DNA of 64,000 bases. It comes from Elymus sibiricus. Its lineage: Eukaryota; Streptophyta; Magnoliopsida; Poales; Poaceae. Positions 24,232-35,977 of the stretch are shown here, one piece after another. Below the pieces are notes generated by a model, which did not search any database, was not told the origin of the DNA, and saw only the letters and a list, made by a program, of their open reading frames with translations. The position numbers and the translations under genes are program-made. Each line of letters begins with the position of its first letter. Positions within the stretch are counted from its first letter, which is position 1. The DNA is taken from the NCBI GenBank assembly GCA_039707655.1, contig CM077666.1, positions 397,873,886 through 397,937,885 of the forward strand, read 5' to 3'.

Positions 24232-25059
24232 CTAGTGACGCTGGTGGCACGAACACTGGTACACTGAAGAATCCTCGTCATCTGATCCTGTCTCGGAATC
24301 TGAGCTGATGATGTGAACCTCGGCCTCCGGATCAAAGGAAACACGACGACGTTGACGGGAAGGTTCTCCCTCTGAAGGAGAAGAAGCACGACGCCGCAGC
24401 ATCGGAGCAGCTGGAGTAGCTAGGAGTGAGGCCCACTCTGATGGGGTCTCACGTCGGCTACCAGATGAAAAGCCTGGTGGTCCGAACGAACTAGAAGGAG
24501 TGTCGGAAGATGAGATGGGTGGATTGTACATAGGAGAAAACGGAGGTGGAGGAGGAGACTGTGCTGCCGCAACAGCCGCAAGTGCCTTGCGAGCAGAAGT
24601 CAGCTCCTCAGCTAGAGAAGTGATCATACGGTAACTGGCGTTCAGATAACGAGATAAAACACCAGTAGCACGATCACTCGCCGGATCAACGGGTGCGAAA
24701 AGGACTCGCCCTGTCGTAGGCGACAGGGTGGGATAGTGAAAGAAACCTGGATGAGTCTGCATCTCGACCTCGTGGAAGCGCAGGTCAGTGAGAGCCTCCA
24801 TCGCAGCAAACTGGATTGCCAACTCCGGAGTAGAAGCAGTTCCGCCCTTGGAAGAACGGGAGTAGCTGCCGATGTCTGAACTCGTAGTGAGAAAGGCTTC
24901 CGCGTGATACTCGAATACTGAACCAGCAAGCTTCTCTCGAAACACCTGGTACACTGGGTCTTCGCCGTTGGGATACAGCCGAAGCCAGACGCTACGAAGC
25001 AGTACTGGAAAAGTGAACGGTGCCGGCTCATGATTGTAGTGGTACGGAACTGGTGCCAT
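24232..25059 (-). CDS. extra ORF upstream of gag in chromovirus, possible dsRNA-binding-like domain
   Basis: This 275-codon frame is open from ATG to TGA, while the neighbouring gag-pol has three stops. It lies between the PBS and gag on the same strand, in a different frame. The N-terminal half (about residues 25-100) has the pattern P-x-YQVF...FEYHAEAFL...SKGGTASTPELAIQFAAMEAL..L, which recalls the beta-beta-alpha layout of double-stranded-RNA-binding domains; this is my inference from the pattern only. The middle is Ala-rich (LAEELTSARKALAAVAAAQ), then Pro/Ser-rich. The C-terminus has basic Arg clusters (MLRRRAS, RQRRRVSF) and an acidic Ser/Asp tail. Chromoviruses normally have no such ORF. 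It could instead be an older gag-like exon or a captured host fragment. Function unknown. Confidence 0.7.
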   Translation of the reverse strand: MAPVPYHYNHEPAPFTFPVLLRSVWLRLYPNGEDPVYQVFREKLAGSVFEYHAEAFLTTSSDIGSYSRSSKGGTASTPELAIQFAAMEALTDLRFHEVEMQTHPGFFHYPTLSPTTGRVLFAPVDPASDRATGVLSRYLNASYRMITSLAEELTSARKALAAVAAAQSPPPPPFSPMYNPPISSSDTPSSSFGPPGFSSGSRRETPSEWASLLATPAAPMLRRRASSPSEGEPSRQRRRVSFDPEAEVHIISSDSETGSDDEDSSVYQCSCHQRH

Positions 25060-25222
25060 CTACACTCATCAAACCAGCGGTTAGCACAATAAAGACTATA
25101 TGCATGCCATGCAATGCAAGCAATCGAATGCACAATCAGATGCAGCAAGCAAGACACACCAAGACTCTAAACTAATTGCAGTTCTAGCACAGGGTTAACT
25201 AGGGTGTCCTACAGTCAGCGCG

Positions 25223-25234
25223 GCTCTGATACCA
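25223..25234 (-). promoter_or_regulatory. Met-tRNA-type primer-binding site of chromovirus
   Basis: Minus strand TGGTATCAGAGC, five bases inside the 5' LTR. This is the initiator-Met PBS usual in chromoviruses and Copia elements. Confidence 0.85.
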
Positions 25235-25239
25235 AGCGT

Positions 25240-28200
25240 TGTGGCACTCCGGCTCAGAGAACCAGTTTACCAGTGTTTCCAACCCAGAGATCATGTCTTC
25301 TGGAAACACACAACAACTTGGAACAGAACAGAACTGAACTTTATTAAAATATCTCGAGTACAAGCTCATAATTTACATGATAGCGAGGCCTGAAGCACTG
25401 CAGGTGCTGAGAACAATATCTACATTATTTATGAAACATAGCAGGGCCTCGATACTACTGGGTAGACTACGGCGTAGCGGAACATAGCGCGGGAAACTCC
25501 ATCCACAGGGACACTGTTGTGGACACAGCCTAGTTAGCGTAGCATGAACCATCGGGACCTCCGTCCTCGGCTTCTCCTGCATCTGGCATGATACGCCAGG
25601 TGAGTACTTGGAATTTACTCGCAAGCTCATGGCAACCAAAACAATGCAGCAAACAATAGCATGGCAAATAACAAGTTAAGAGATTAGGTTGCTCACTTAC
25701 TGGTACCCAGTAACAACTTACTCTCATCTGGGTTGTCCCACAACCCTCGGAATGCTCACAATCCACAGAGTACTTCCGATCATAAGACAAGTTCTTCCAT
25801 CATTATTATCTTTACGGTTGACCATCCTAGAGAGGCCTAAACGGACTGTCCAATACCGTGGACGCGGCTATTCGAATAGGTTTTACATTCTGCAGAGGTT
25901 GCGCACTTTACCCACACCATGGAGTACCTGGCCTCGTGATCCCATTCGGGTGGACCGGTGGTGCTCCAACGAAACCTGCCTGACCCGTGACCCCTCTATC
26001 GTACCACCGACAATCATACCCTCCCAGGGTCATGTCCTGGGTGGCCCCTGTGTCACCTCGTGACACCTGCCACCGTCGTGGCCACTAACTGTCCCAAACG
26101 GGGACGCCGGCAAAATAACTCAACTGGGCTCACAGGATTATCGTCGTCTACCTGATCAGGGCAGCACGCATGCATAACCCTCCCTGGTTTGGTGGTACCG
26201 ATAAAAGAGCACAAAGCCAGACCAAGTCAAGGCCGTCCCATACCGGCAAATGTGGCTGCACGGAAAAGTCCGGGTAGGTGGCTCTTGATCAACCAACTAA
26301 GTTTAATATTATCAGGCAACTAACCATCATGGATATTCATCAAAATTATTTAACATGGCAGTGGCTATAAAATAAATTACTTAGAATTAACACATATTAA
26401 AATAATGCATAAAATTCAATTAAATGACCAACACTATTGAAATGCTTCATGCAATGGATGACATGGCTTGCCTTGCTCTGTTGGGTTGTCCACAAACTCC
26501 TGGGCTTCAAATCCAAAGTTATTTTCCTCTGAAAATATTTTTAAAATGCAAATGAAAATGTTACATGCTACTGTTTTGAGCACCAGAAATTCTGTGAACA
26601 TGGGAAAAATATCAAATTTGGCCAGAAAATAGAGGAGCACAAGACAAACCAGATGCAAAAAGAATCAATTGATTTGGACTTATGGTTTAAAAGTTAGGGC
26701 TGGTCAAAGATCCTGGTCAACTCTGGAATTAAACAGAAAATAGAGAAATTGACAGGGGGCCACGTCGAAGGCGTAAAGTGGAGGGGCGCCTCCACTTACC
26801 GCTTCGGCGTGTCGCTGACGAGCGGGCCCCGCGGTCAGGTTTAAATGGGAGAGAGAGAGGGAACAGAGAAGAGCGGGACTCCGGCGATCGTCGCCGGCGA
26901 TATAGACGGCGGCGAGGTCAGGCGACTGCGGGAATGGATAGAGCTCAACGAGACGAACTCGCACGTACCCGTGGGTTGGCGAACGGTGGCCGGACGGCGT
27001 CGTCCCCTTCCTCTCCGGCGGCGGCGAGTTTCGGGTGTCGTCGGAGACGGCGGTTCCGGCGGCTATTCGACAGGGCAAGGGCTCAGGCGAGGTCAGTGGA
27101 GTGAGGTGAGCTCGATGGCGGAGTCGGTTGAGCTCGGGGAAGAGTGGAACGGCGGGGAGACAGAGCTCGGGTGGCGGCGGATCTCCGGCGAGGTTCGAGG
27201 CCAGAGGGCCTCTCGGCCGTGGCTCGCTACTCGGGAGGTCAATTGGAAGAAGGAGGAGTGGGGTGAGGAGCTCGGGAGAGGCTGGGGAGGGCTATTTATA
27301 GGAGGAGGCGAGCTCGGGGGAGTTCTCTGGAAGCGGCGAGGTTCAGGCCACGTCGCCGGCGCAAGGACGGCGAGCTGGCCGTCGCGACGTGGGGCGAAGT
27401 GACGGGAGCTAGCAGGGGAGTTAAGGCGGCCAGTGGCGGGTAGTGGAGGAAGAAGACGCGCCGCAAACCACAGTGCAGCCACGGGCGGCACAGTGCCCGG
27501 GTGCCGTGGCGGCCGTCGAGGGCGATTCCGGCGAGGGGAAGAGTCGGGAGAGGGCTACGTGGACGGCAGCGGCTATGTCGACACTCCCAGACATGAAATG
27601 GCAGCACGGGGCCTCTGGAATGACCTCGGCCGTCACCGGCGAGGTGCAGAGCACGCGTACTGGCATGCCAGTACCATGCTCACCACGGGAAGTGATGTCT
27701 CGAGGCCGTCCAAGTCCAGCGCATCATGTCTAGTGCCTTCTCCTTCGACCACTTAGCCTCTCTATGCCTCTGGTTCGACTAGGTTCACTCTGCTGTGAAG
27801 TGTAGCTTCAGCTACAGTTTCTGGCAGGAAACTTGAGAGAGATCTAGAGGAGAGGTGAGCTGGGGATGGAGCCAAAGGAGATGTCTGGGATGATCTATGT
27901 TGGAAGGACTATGAGCTGGCCAAGTTTGAGAAGATTTCATCAAGATTTGAATATAGTTCATGTACAAGTGCTGCTACTGGACCATAAGAGAGATGAGCTT
28001 GATGCACTCATCTGGTTGATCTGCTGGGGCTGAAATTTGGTGTGGCAGGCTTATTTGGTGAGTAGAAGATGCCATAAAAATTTCAGCTCAATTGGATACC
28101 TCTAGCTGGTACTTCCTTCACAGAGGTTCCAATTGGACAGAAACTTGGCAGAATATTGGTGGTGAAAATTTGTACTGGACAAGATGATATTTTTGGATAT

Positions 28201-28675
28201 TGTGGAAAGATAGGTTCCCTAATATCTCAGGGAATTTTCTGGGAATTAACTGAGTAGGGAAAATATGAGCTCCTTCACAAATGGCCAGTACTGTCCAGAG
28301 AGCAAATGGAGTTTTCTGGAATAAACTTTGTACTGGACCATGAGATGTTTTTGAAGATTGTGGGAGTAGATGATGACAAGAAGGTCTGGGATTAATTTGG
28401 GATTTTTGTGATCACCAGAACTATATGTTGCTTTGTAACCCATAGTGATGGCAGATTTTCCCAAAGGAGGAAAATGAATTTTTGGGAAGGATAAAGAATT
28501 GAAAATTGATCCAGATGGTGAGTGACAAGATTTTGGCAAGGTGGTGAGGGCTTTGGATCACTCAGAGGAATTCATAAGTCCAAAGTCAATTGAAAAGGTT
28601 CAAAATCCATCCAAATTGCAAATAAAGCCAGAAAGATTTCGAAAAGAAAAAGTTGCCAAAAACCAGGGTGTCACA
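25240..28675 (-). repeat. 5' LTR of chromovirus (3436 bp)
   Basis: On the minus strand it starts TGTGACACCCTGG and ends GTGCCACA. A minus-strand TATA box (TATAAATAG) lies at 27293-27300, before a GC-rich transcribed part. ORFs inside it are duplicated exactly in the other LTR and are not genes. Confidence 0.9.
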
Positions 28676-30255
28676 CCACCTTTCTTCATCAACACCTATC
28701 GGTTAGCCTAAGTTTTTACTTGTTCACATGATATGTGCTATTCTTGGAGTGTCCTTTTATTTTCATTTTGTTTGCTATTTTAATAAAATACTTAGATCTG
28801 ACATCTTTATTTGGAGAGAGTCTTCACATAGCTACTTAATTGTTTAACTACTCGTTGATCTTCACTTATATCTTTTGGAGTAGTTTGTCATTCACTCTTG
28901 TGCTTCACTTATATTCTAAGAGTGAATTGTTGAATGAATTGAATATCATAAATTTGAAATTATACATGCTTCATATGCTTGTCCCATGGGGAGTAATGAC
29001 TTCACAAATAAGAAGTATAAGTGGTAAAATTTATTGAAAGTTGACAAACATAGCATTGGTCACTTGAACAATTCATGAAAGAATATTGAAGGAAGAGAGA
29101 TTTCACATATAAATATACTATCTTGGACATCTTCTATGATTGTGAGCCCCCATTAATTATTTTCAACCTTGATCAAGTAGTTGATGTTGGACAAGGAAGA
29201 CAACGTAATGGGTTATGTTTGTTTATATTCACATAGAAGTTATACATTCTTGGATCCTCTAACATGTGGTGCTTGCCCCCTATCCTTGCTAGCCAAAAAT
29301 CCACACTAAGTAGAGATACTACTTGTGCATCTAAAACCCTTGAACCCAGTTTTCATGTCATGAGAGTCCACTATATCTACCTATGGATTGAATAAGATCC
29401 TTCAAGTAAGTTGTCATCGGTGCAAAAGCAATAAAAAATGCTCCAAAATATGTATGATCTTTTATTGTAAGGGAAAATAAGCTTTGTACGATCTTGTGAT
29501 GATGAAGAAATAAAAGTGACAGACTGCATAACAAAGGTTGCTATCATAAGGGGCAATATAAAGTGACGTTCCTTTGCATTATGAGTTTGCACATCCAAAA
29601 ATAAAAAGCGCATGACAACCTCTGCTTCCCTCTGCGAAGGACCTATCTTTTACTTTATGTATTTACTTTTATGTAAGAGTCAATAGTGTTCTTCTCTATT
29701 CTATTTTTATTTTCTCTCTTGGCAAGCATCATGTGGTGGGGAAAGATCCAAGCACATATATCCAGTTGAATATAGGTGATCATGAGTTATTATTGTTGAC
29801 ATTATCCCTGAGATAAATAAGTTGGGAGGCAAAACATTAAGCCCCTATCTTCCTATGTGTTTGACTGAAATGGTTTGTTCTAAAAATATGCTTTGAGTGT
29901 CAGCAATCATGGAAGACTATATGATAGTTTAGTATGTGGAATTTGCTAAATCAAAGCTCTTACATAGACCCTTCCTGAAAATAAGATGAATTGCAATTGT
30001 TTGATGACTGAGAACATAGTTTGTTAGTTTTCAAGAAAGTTTATGATCTATACTTTAACATGTGAATAGCTTGCCACTTTATCATGAGAAGTTTTATGAG
30101 ATGAGCTACTGTTTATGATATATATTGATGCTATAAAAGGTGATTGCAATTATCATTGATCAAACTTATGCACTATGCTAGCATTCACACTTCATAAATT
30201 ATTTCTTTTATCATTTACCTACTCGAGGACGAGCAGGAATTAAGCTTGGGGATGC
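28676..30255 (+). other. 3' non-coding part and polypurine tract of plus-strand Athila-type element
   Basis: It continues the region interrupted at 16088 (CTTCATCAACACCTATCGG follows as in relatives). It is AT-rich with no supported gene. It ends in GACGAGCAGGAATTAAGCTTGGGGATGC-like purine-rich sequence at about 30229-30255, directly before the LTR start at 30256, so it serves as the PPT region. Confidence 0.75.
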
Positions 30256-30815
30256 TGATACGTCTCCAACGTATCTATAATTTATGAAGTATTCATGCCA
30301 TGTTTACAACAATTTTATATGGTTTTGGTATGGTTTGAATGGAACTAACCCGGACTGATACTGTTTTCAGCAGAACTACCGTGGTGTTGTTTTTTGTACA
30401 GAAATAAAAGTTCTCGGATGGGGCCCAAAATTTACGGTGATTTTTTATGGACCAAAAGAGACCCACGGAGCACGAGAGATGGGCCAGGAAGTGGCCGAGG
30501 GCACCACAAGCCTGGGGGGCGCGCCCCCCTAGGGCACGCCCCCCAAGCTTGTGGGACCCATGGGCACCCCCTTGGCGTGATTCCAACACTAAAAATTCCT
30601 ATATATTGGGAAAACCCTGAAATGAAACCTAGAACTTCCACGCCGCCGCCGCAAGCCTCTGTACCGAAGCAATCTCATCCGAAGCCCTGTTCCAGCACTC
30701 TGCCGGAGGGGGGAATCATCACCCGAGGCCATCTTCATCATCCCGGCGGTCTCCATGACGAGGAGGGAGTAGTTCACCCTCGGGGCTGAGGGTATGTACC
30801 AGTAGCTATGTGTTT

Positions 30816-30869
<54 letters not shown>

Positions 30870-31115
30870 GTGTTCTTGATTTGGCACGATCTTGATGTAC
30901 CGCGAGCTTTTTTAATATAGTTGGATCATATGGTGTTTCTTCCCGCTCTCTATCTTGTTGTGCTGAATTGAGTCTTGCTCTTTAAGGTTTCGTTATGTTG
31001 GATTGAATATTGGATTTGAGATCACTTGATGTATGTCTTGTGGATACCCGTGGTGACAATGGGGTATTCTATTGAGTTACTTGATGTATGTTTTGGTATT
31101 CAACTTGTGGATTCC
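30256..31115 (+). repeat. 5' part of the 3' LTR, truncated by another LTR
   Basis: It starts TGATACGTCTCC after the PPT and matches 12162 to about 12980 closely, including CTCGGAT-GGGCCCAAAATTTACGG. It breaks off at 31115, where a second LTR start follows. It contains a long CT dinucleotide run (30819-30870). Confidence 0.85.
30819..30870. repeat. CT dinucleotide microsatellite
   Basis: About 25 CT units with one TT interruption near the end. The two related LTRs have only short CT runs here (12721 and 31680), so it expanded in this copy. Confidence 0.9.
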
Positions 31116-32765
31116 TGATACGTCTCCAATGTATCTATAATTTATGAAGTATGCATGCCATGTTTACAACAATTTTATATGGTTTTGGTTTGATTTGAAT
31201 GGAACTAACCCAGACTAACGCTGTTTTCAGCAGAACTACCATGGTGTTGTTTTTTGTGCAGAAATAAAAGTTCTCGGAATTGGCTGAAACTTTTTGGTGA
31301 TTTTTTGGAACATAAGAGACCCCCGAAGCTTCGTGGAAGGACCAGAAGAGTCACGAGGAAGCGACAAGCCTGCTTGGCGCGCCCTGGGGGTAGGGAGGGC
31401 CTAGCGAGCTTGTCGCTCCCTCGTGGCCCCCCTTTACGTGAAACCAACACCAAAAATTCCTATAAATACCAAAAACCCCAGAAACAAACCTAGAACTTCC
31501 ACGCCGCCGCCGCAAGCCTCTGTACCGAAGAAAACCTATCTGGAGCTATGTTCCGGACTCTGCCGGAGGGGGAAATCATCACCGAAGGCCATCTTCATCA
31601 TCCCAGGGGTCTCCATGACGAGGAGGGAGTAGTTCACCCTCGGGGCTGAGGGTATGTACCAGTAGCTATGTGTTTGATCTCTCTCTCTATCTCTCTCTCG
31701 TGTTCTTGAGTTGGCACGATCTTGATGTATCACGAGCTTTGTTAATATAGTTGGATCATATGGTGTTTCTTCCCTCTCTCTATCTTCTTGTGATGAATTG
31801 AGTCTTGCTCTTTGAGGTTTCGTTATTGTCAGATTGAATATTTCAGATTTGAGAACACTTGATGTATGTCTTGCATGTGGATACCCATGGTGACAATGGG
31901 GTATTCTATTGATTCACTTGATGTATGTTTTGGTAATCAACTCGCAGATTCCCGTGACCTTGGGGTGATCTAGGCATAGGGGTTGGTTGCACGTTTTCAT
32001 TATCTTTTCTCCGATAAGAAACTTTGGGGTACTCTTTGAAGTTCTTTGTGTGGATTGAATATTATGAATTTGAAGTTGTTTGATGCATATTGAATAATCA
32101 ACTCACGGATACTTGTGGTGATATTGGAGTATCTAGGTGACATTAGAGTTGGTTGATGCGTATCATATGGTGTTATTTTAGTACGAACTCTAGGGCTGTT
32201 TGTGACACTTATAGGGATGGCTCAATAGATTGATCGAAAAGGATAACTTTGAGGTGGTTTCGTACCCTACAACAATTTCTATCTTATGTTCTCCGCTAAT
32301 AGGAACTTTGGAGTGATTCTTTGTCGCACGTTGAGGGATTGTTATATGATTCAATTATGTTAGCATTGTTGAGAGATTGCACTAGTGAAAGTATGAACCC
32401 TAGGCCTTGTTTCCAAGCATTGCAGTACCGTTTGTGCTCCGTTTTATCACTTGCTACCTTGCTGTTTTTTTATTTTCAGATTGCAAAAACCTATATCTAC
32501 TATCCATACTACACTTGTATCACCATCTCTTCGCCGAGCTAGTACACCTATACAATTTACCATTGTATTGGGTGTGTTGGAGACACAAGAGATTTCTTGT
32601 ATTTGATTGCAGGGTTGTTTGAGAGAGACCATCTTCATCCTACACCTCCCACGGATTGATAAACCTTAGGTCATCCACTTGAGGGAAATTTGCTACTGTC
32701 CTACAAAACTCTGCGCTTGGAGGCCCAACGGAGTCTACAAGAAGAAAGTTGCGTAGTAGACATCA
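31116..32765 (+). repeat. second, divergent LTR forming the distal part of the 3' LTR
   Basis: It starts TGATACGTCTCC at 31116 and ends GTAGACATCA at 32765, directly before the outer TSD GTGTC. Its first part differs clearly from 12162 and 30256 (for example CTCGGAATTGGCTGAAAC instead of the GGGCCCAAAATT type), while its last part is close to the end of 12162-13513. It holds a block of about 300 bp absent from the 5' LTR. Confidence 0.82.
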
Positions 32766-33004
32766 GTGTCTGATCATCAGAATTTTTCAGTAAGTTATTC
32801 AATAATTCTTGAGCTTGTTCAACTATTCTTTCCTGAAAACACAACTAGCACAACTATCTAGGTAGTCCCTAGATTCATCGGTTAGTCCATTGTAGAAGAT
32901 ATGAAGGATCTCATTATTTTTAAGAGGATGATTAGGCAAAGCATTTAATAATTGGAGAACCTCCCCAAGCTTGACGGATACGCTCTTCCTCAAGTTGATT
33001 AAAA

Positions 33005-33812
33005 TTATATATTTCCTGTAAGGCAGCTTGTTTCATATGAGAAGGAAAAATATTTTTCAGAGAAATAATATATCATATCCTGGGGACTACACACACAACC
33101 AGGAGCAAGATTATTAAACCATGTTTTAGCATCGCCCTTTAAGGAGAAAGGAAATAACTTAAGAATGTAATAATAGCGAATCTTTTCCTCTTGAGCAAAT
33201 AGGGCGGCAATATCATTTAGTTTAGTAAGGTGTGCAACAACTCTTTCAGATTCATAACCATGAAAAGGACCGGATTCTACCAAAGTAATAAGTTCAGGAT
33301 CAATAGGGAATTCATAGTCCTCATCATCAACAAAAATTGGTGAAGTTGCAAATTAGGATCATGTTTCATCATTTTGTTCATGGCTGTTTCTTTAAGTATA
33401 CCAATCAAACCATCTATGCCTTTATTAGTATCATAAACCATAAACTCTCTAGTAAATTTCTCATCAAAAGTGTAACTTTCAGGAACATCAAGTATTTTCT
33501 TTCTAACACGCGTACCAGGTGTACCAGGTGATTCATAATTTTCAATAAATTCAGTTTCTTTAGCTTTAGCAATGCGTGAGCATCTAGCAATTCACCAAGT
33601 GGCACGGTTTTATCAAGCAAAGTAGAAGCATCATCAATAACAGAAGAAGTGCCTATTGTATGTGACATATCAGATTGTAAAGCATGTGATGGTGGTGTCA
33701 CAAGTTGACTTAAAACAGTAAGTGAATCAAACGTAGAGCTAGTTGGCAGTTCCTCACCTCCCCTCGTCTTAGAGGGCATGATCTTGGTCTTAGAGTCTAT
33801 CAGATTCTTCAT
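33005..33812 (-). pseudogene. gag: gag, N-terminal part, of minus-strand Athila-type element
   Basis: The likely start is the ATG at 33812-33810 or the next one at 33779. The N-terminal part is Ser/Thr-rich and ends in ELLDAHALL, after which a frameshift near 33575 garbles the frame. A second block (33283-33005) has the retrotransposon gag pattern: ERVVAHLTKLNDIA, LFPFSLKGDAKTWFNNL and a run of aromatic residues. The reading frame is then cut by the element inserted at 32765/12162 and resumes at 12161. Gag would form the particle; this copy is broken. Confidence 0.75.
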
Positions 33813-33872
33813 GGTAAAGATAAATTGCAGCAGATCAATAACTCCCAAGTGAACTAAATAAATAGAGTTACG

Positions 33873-33891
33873 CTCCCCGGCAACGGTGCCA
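33873..33891 (-). promoter_or_regulatory. Asp-tRNA-type primer-binding site
   Basis: Minus strand TGGCACCGTTGCCGGGGAG, 11 bases inside the 5' LTR. It differs by one base from the TGGCGCCGTTGCCGGGG of the nested element at 13524; this motif is typical of Athila-lineage elements. Confidence 0.8.
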
Positions 33892-33902
33892 GAAAATAGC
33901 CT

Positions 33903-35264
33903 TGATGGCCCACAAGTATAGGGGATCGCAACAGTCTTCGAGGGTAGTATTTCACCCAAATTTATTGATTCAACACAAGGGGAGCCAAAGAATATTTATA
34001 AGCCTTAGCAGTTGAGTTGTCAATTCAACCACACCTAAGAAATCACTTCCTTGCAGCAATTTATTAGTAGCACAGTAATATGATAATAGTGATAGCAAAG
34101 TAACAGTAGTAACGGAAGTGGTAGCAGATTTGTAGCAAACAGAGCAGTAGTAACTTGAGAAAAGGCAATAATATTAAAGCATAGGCATGAGGTGGCAATG
34201 GATATTCAGATGAGATTCAATATGTAACTGTCAAAACCTAGAGTGATACACAATAGCTCCAATTCATCAATCATATGTAGGCATGTATTCCGTATATAGT
34301 CATACGTGCTTGTGATAAGAACTTGCATAACATATTTTGTCCTACTCTCCTGTGGCAGCGGGGTCCTAATGGAAACTAAGGGTAATTAAGGCTCTCCTTT
34401 TAATACAGAACCGGAACAAAGCATTAACACACAATGAATACATGAACTCCTCAAGTTAAAGTCATCCCCATCGATATCCCAATTCATGGTCACCTTGGGG
34501 GTTTAAGGTTCAGAACGATAACGGGTGCATACAACTTGCAGATAAGATCGAGAACACAAATATATTCATGAAAACATAGCATGTTCAGATCTGAAATCAT
34601 GGCACTCGAGCCCTAGTGATAAGCATTAAGCATAGCAACATCAATCTCAGTACATAGTGGATACTAGGGATCAAGCCCTAACAAATTGACACGATTACAT
34701 ATGAAATCTCATCCAACTCCATCTACCTCCAGTATGCCTACAAGGGAATTACTCACACATGACTGTGAGCATCATGAAATTGTTGATGGAGAAGGGTTAG
34801 TGATGACGACGACGGTGATTCCCTCTCTATGGAGCCACGAACGGACTCCGGATCAGGGCTCCCAGCGAAGAACAGGAGGTGGCGGCGGCTCCGTATCATA
34901 AAATGCGATGAAACTTTCTCTCTGATTTTTTTTCTCGGGAAGACGGAACTTATAGAGCTGGAATTAGGTCAGGAGGGTGCCCAGGGGCCCCACAAGCCTG
35001 GCCGGCGCGCCCCTTGGGCTTTGTGGGCCCTGAGTGGCCCCCCTCTAGTACTTCTTGACTCTGGTATTTTTTATTTATTCTATAAAAAATCTCCGTAAAA
35101 TTTTGTCCAATTCTGAGAACTTGTTATTTCTGCACAAAAACAACACCATGGTAGTTCTGCTGAAAACAGCGTCAGTCCGGGTTAGTTTCACTCAAATCAT
35201 GCAAATTAGAGGTCAAAACAAGAGCAAAAGTGTTTGAAAAAGTAGATACAATGGAGACGTATCA
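33903..35264 (-). repeat. 5' LTR of minus-strand Athila-type element
   Basis: On the minus strand it starts TGATACGTCTCCATTG and ends TGTGGGCCATCA. The PBS lies 11 bases inside its end. The U5 end matches 10374-10764, the remnant of the 3' LTR. Confidence 0.88.
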
Positions 35265-35977
35265 GCGGAGCCAGAAAAATTCTATCGGGAGAGGGTGGCA
35301 AGTGATCTTAAACCTGATTGGGGAGGGCCAAATCATTGAAAAATTGATTCTTAGCAGCAAACAATCACTAAATTTATACTGTTCATTAGCAAATATGCAG
35401 CAAATACATGATGTTAGGGGGGTAGGGCCCTACTGGTCACCCCAGGCATAAAAACCGAAGACCAAAAACCGAACCCGAAAAGACCGAGAACGAACCCGAA
35501 AAGACCTAACTAGAAAAGACCGAATAAAAAACGGTCTGCGCAAATAGAAGACCGAACTAATTACGGTATGTTTGGTCCTCCTTTCCTCAGGACCGAATAG
35601 ACCATATAGACCGAACTAAAAAAGTCCATACGCAAGAGTGCAAGACCATATTTACAGAAGGCCCATCCGGCCAGCCCAAGGTCACGAGCGAGATACACAC
35701 ACCTCACGATTCACACGCATCCATCTGCTTCACTCTTGTTCCCCTAAAAAAAATCTGCTTCACTCTCGTTCCTCCTTTTCTCTCCCATGATGAACCCTAG
35801 TCGCCCCGTGCCGCTGTGGCCCGATGCCCCGTCCCCCGTGAGCCATGAGATCATGACGACCGCCGCACTGAGGCGTGCTGCACGCCACTGACTGATGAAA
35901 CCCGGCGCCCCGAGCCGCGCCCAGGATCGATGACGACCAGTCGACCACCATCCAAGCTGCCAACTGTCATGCCCCGT

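Larger units (their letters stand above)
16089..28675 (-). mobile_element. Ty3/Gypsy chromovirus (Tekay-like) with 3.4 kb LTRs and a pre-gag ORF
   Basis: The 5' LTR is 25240-28675 and the 3' LTR 16089-19519. On the minus strand follow a Met-tRNA-type PBS, an extra ORF (25059-24232), gag-pol with a chromodomain, and a PPT (AAGGGGGTAGGTT, 19532-19520). The LTRs differ by scattered substitutions and small indels, so the insertion is not recent. It lies in the 3' non-coding part of the Athila-type element. A clean TSD is not seen: AGCGT precedes the left end and CCACC follows the right end. Confidence 0.9.
12162..32765 (+). mobile_element. Athila-type LTR retrotransposon, probably non-autonomous, with nested chromovirus
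   Basis: TSD GTGTC is found at 12157-12161 and 32766-32770. It has a 5' LTR (12162-13513), an Asp-type PBS, one short ORF region (13639-14428), a long non-coding 3' part with repeated AAGCTTGGGGAT motifs, a PPT ending at 30255, and a compound 3' LTR (30256-32765). No gag, protease, RT or integrase domain is recognised. The chromovirus at 16089-28675 is inserted in the non-coding part. Net length is about 8 kb. It resembles Sabrina/WHAM-type elements of Triticeae; the family name is not verified. Confidence 0.85.
10374..35264 (-). mobile_element. Athila-type Gypsy retrotransposon, internally deleted, with nested elements
   Basis: TSD GCGGA is found at 10369-10373 and 35265-35269. On the minus strand it has a complete 5' LTR (33903-35264), an Asp-tRNA-type PBS, gag in pieces, and a protease fragment that runs straight into a truncated 3' LTR (10374-10764). 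RT, RNase H and integrase are gone. It is split inside gag by the plus-strand element 12162-32765. Net length without that insertion is about 4.3 kb. The LTR start TGATACGTCTCC and the PBS are those of the Athila lineage as known in Triticeae (Sabrina/WHAM type; name not verified). Confidence 0.85.

Noticed and set aside
16084..28680. A 5-bp TSD for the chromovirus
   Set aside because: AGCGT on the left and CCACC on the right do not match, so no TSD is claimed.
30819..30870. CT run as possible GAGA-factor or promoter element
   Set aside because: It is a simple microsatellite expansion within an LTR; sister LTRs have only short runs.
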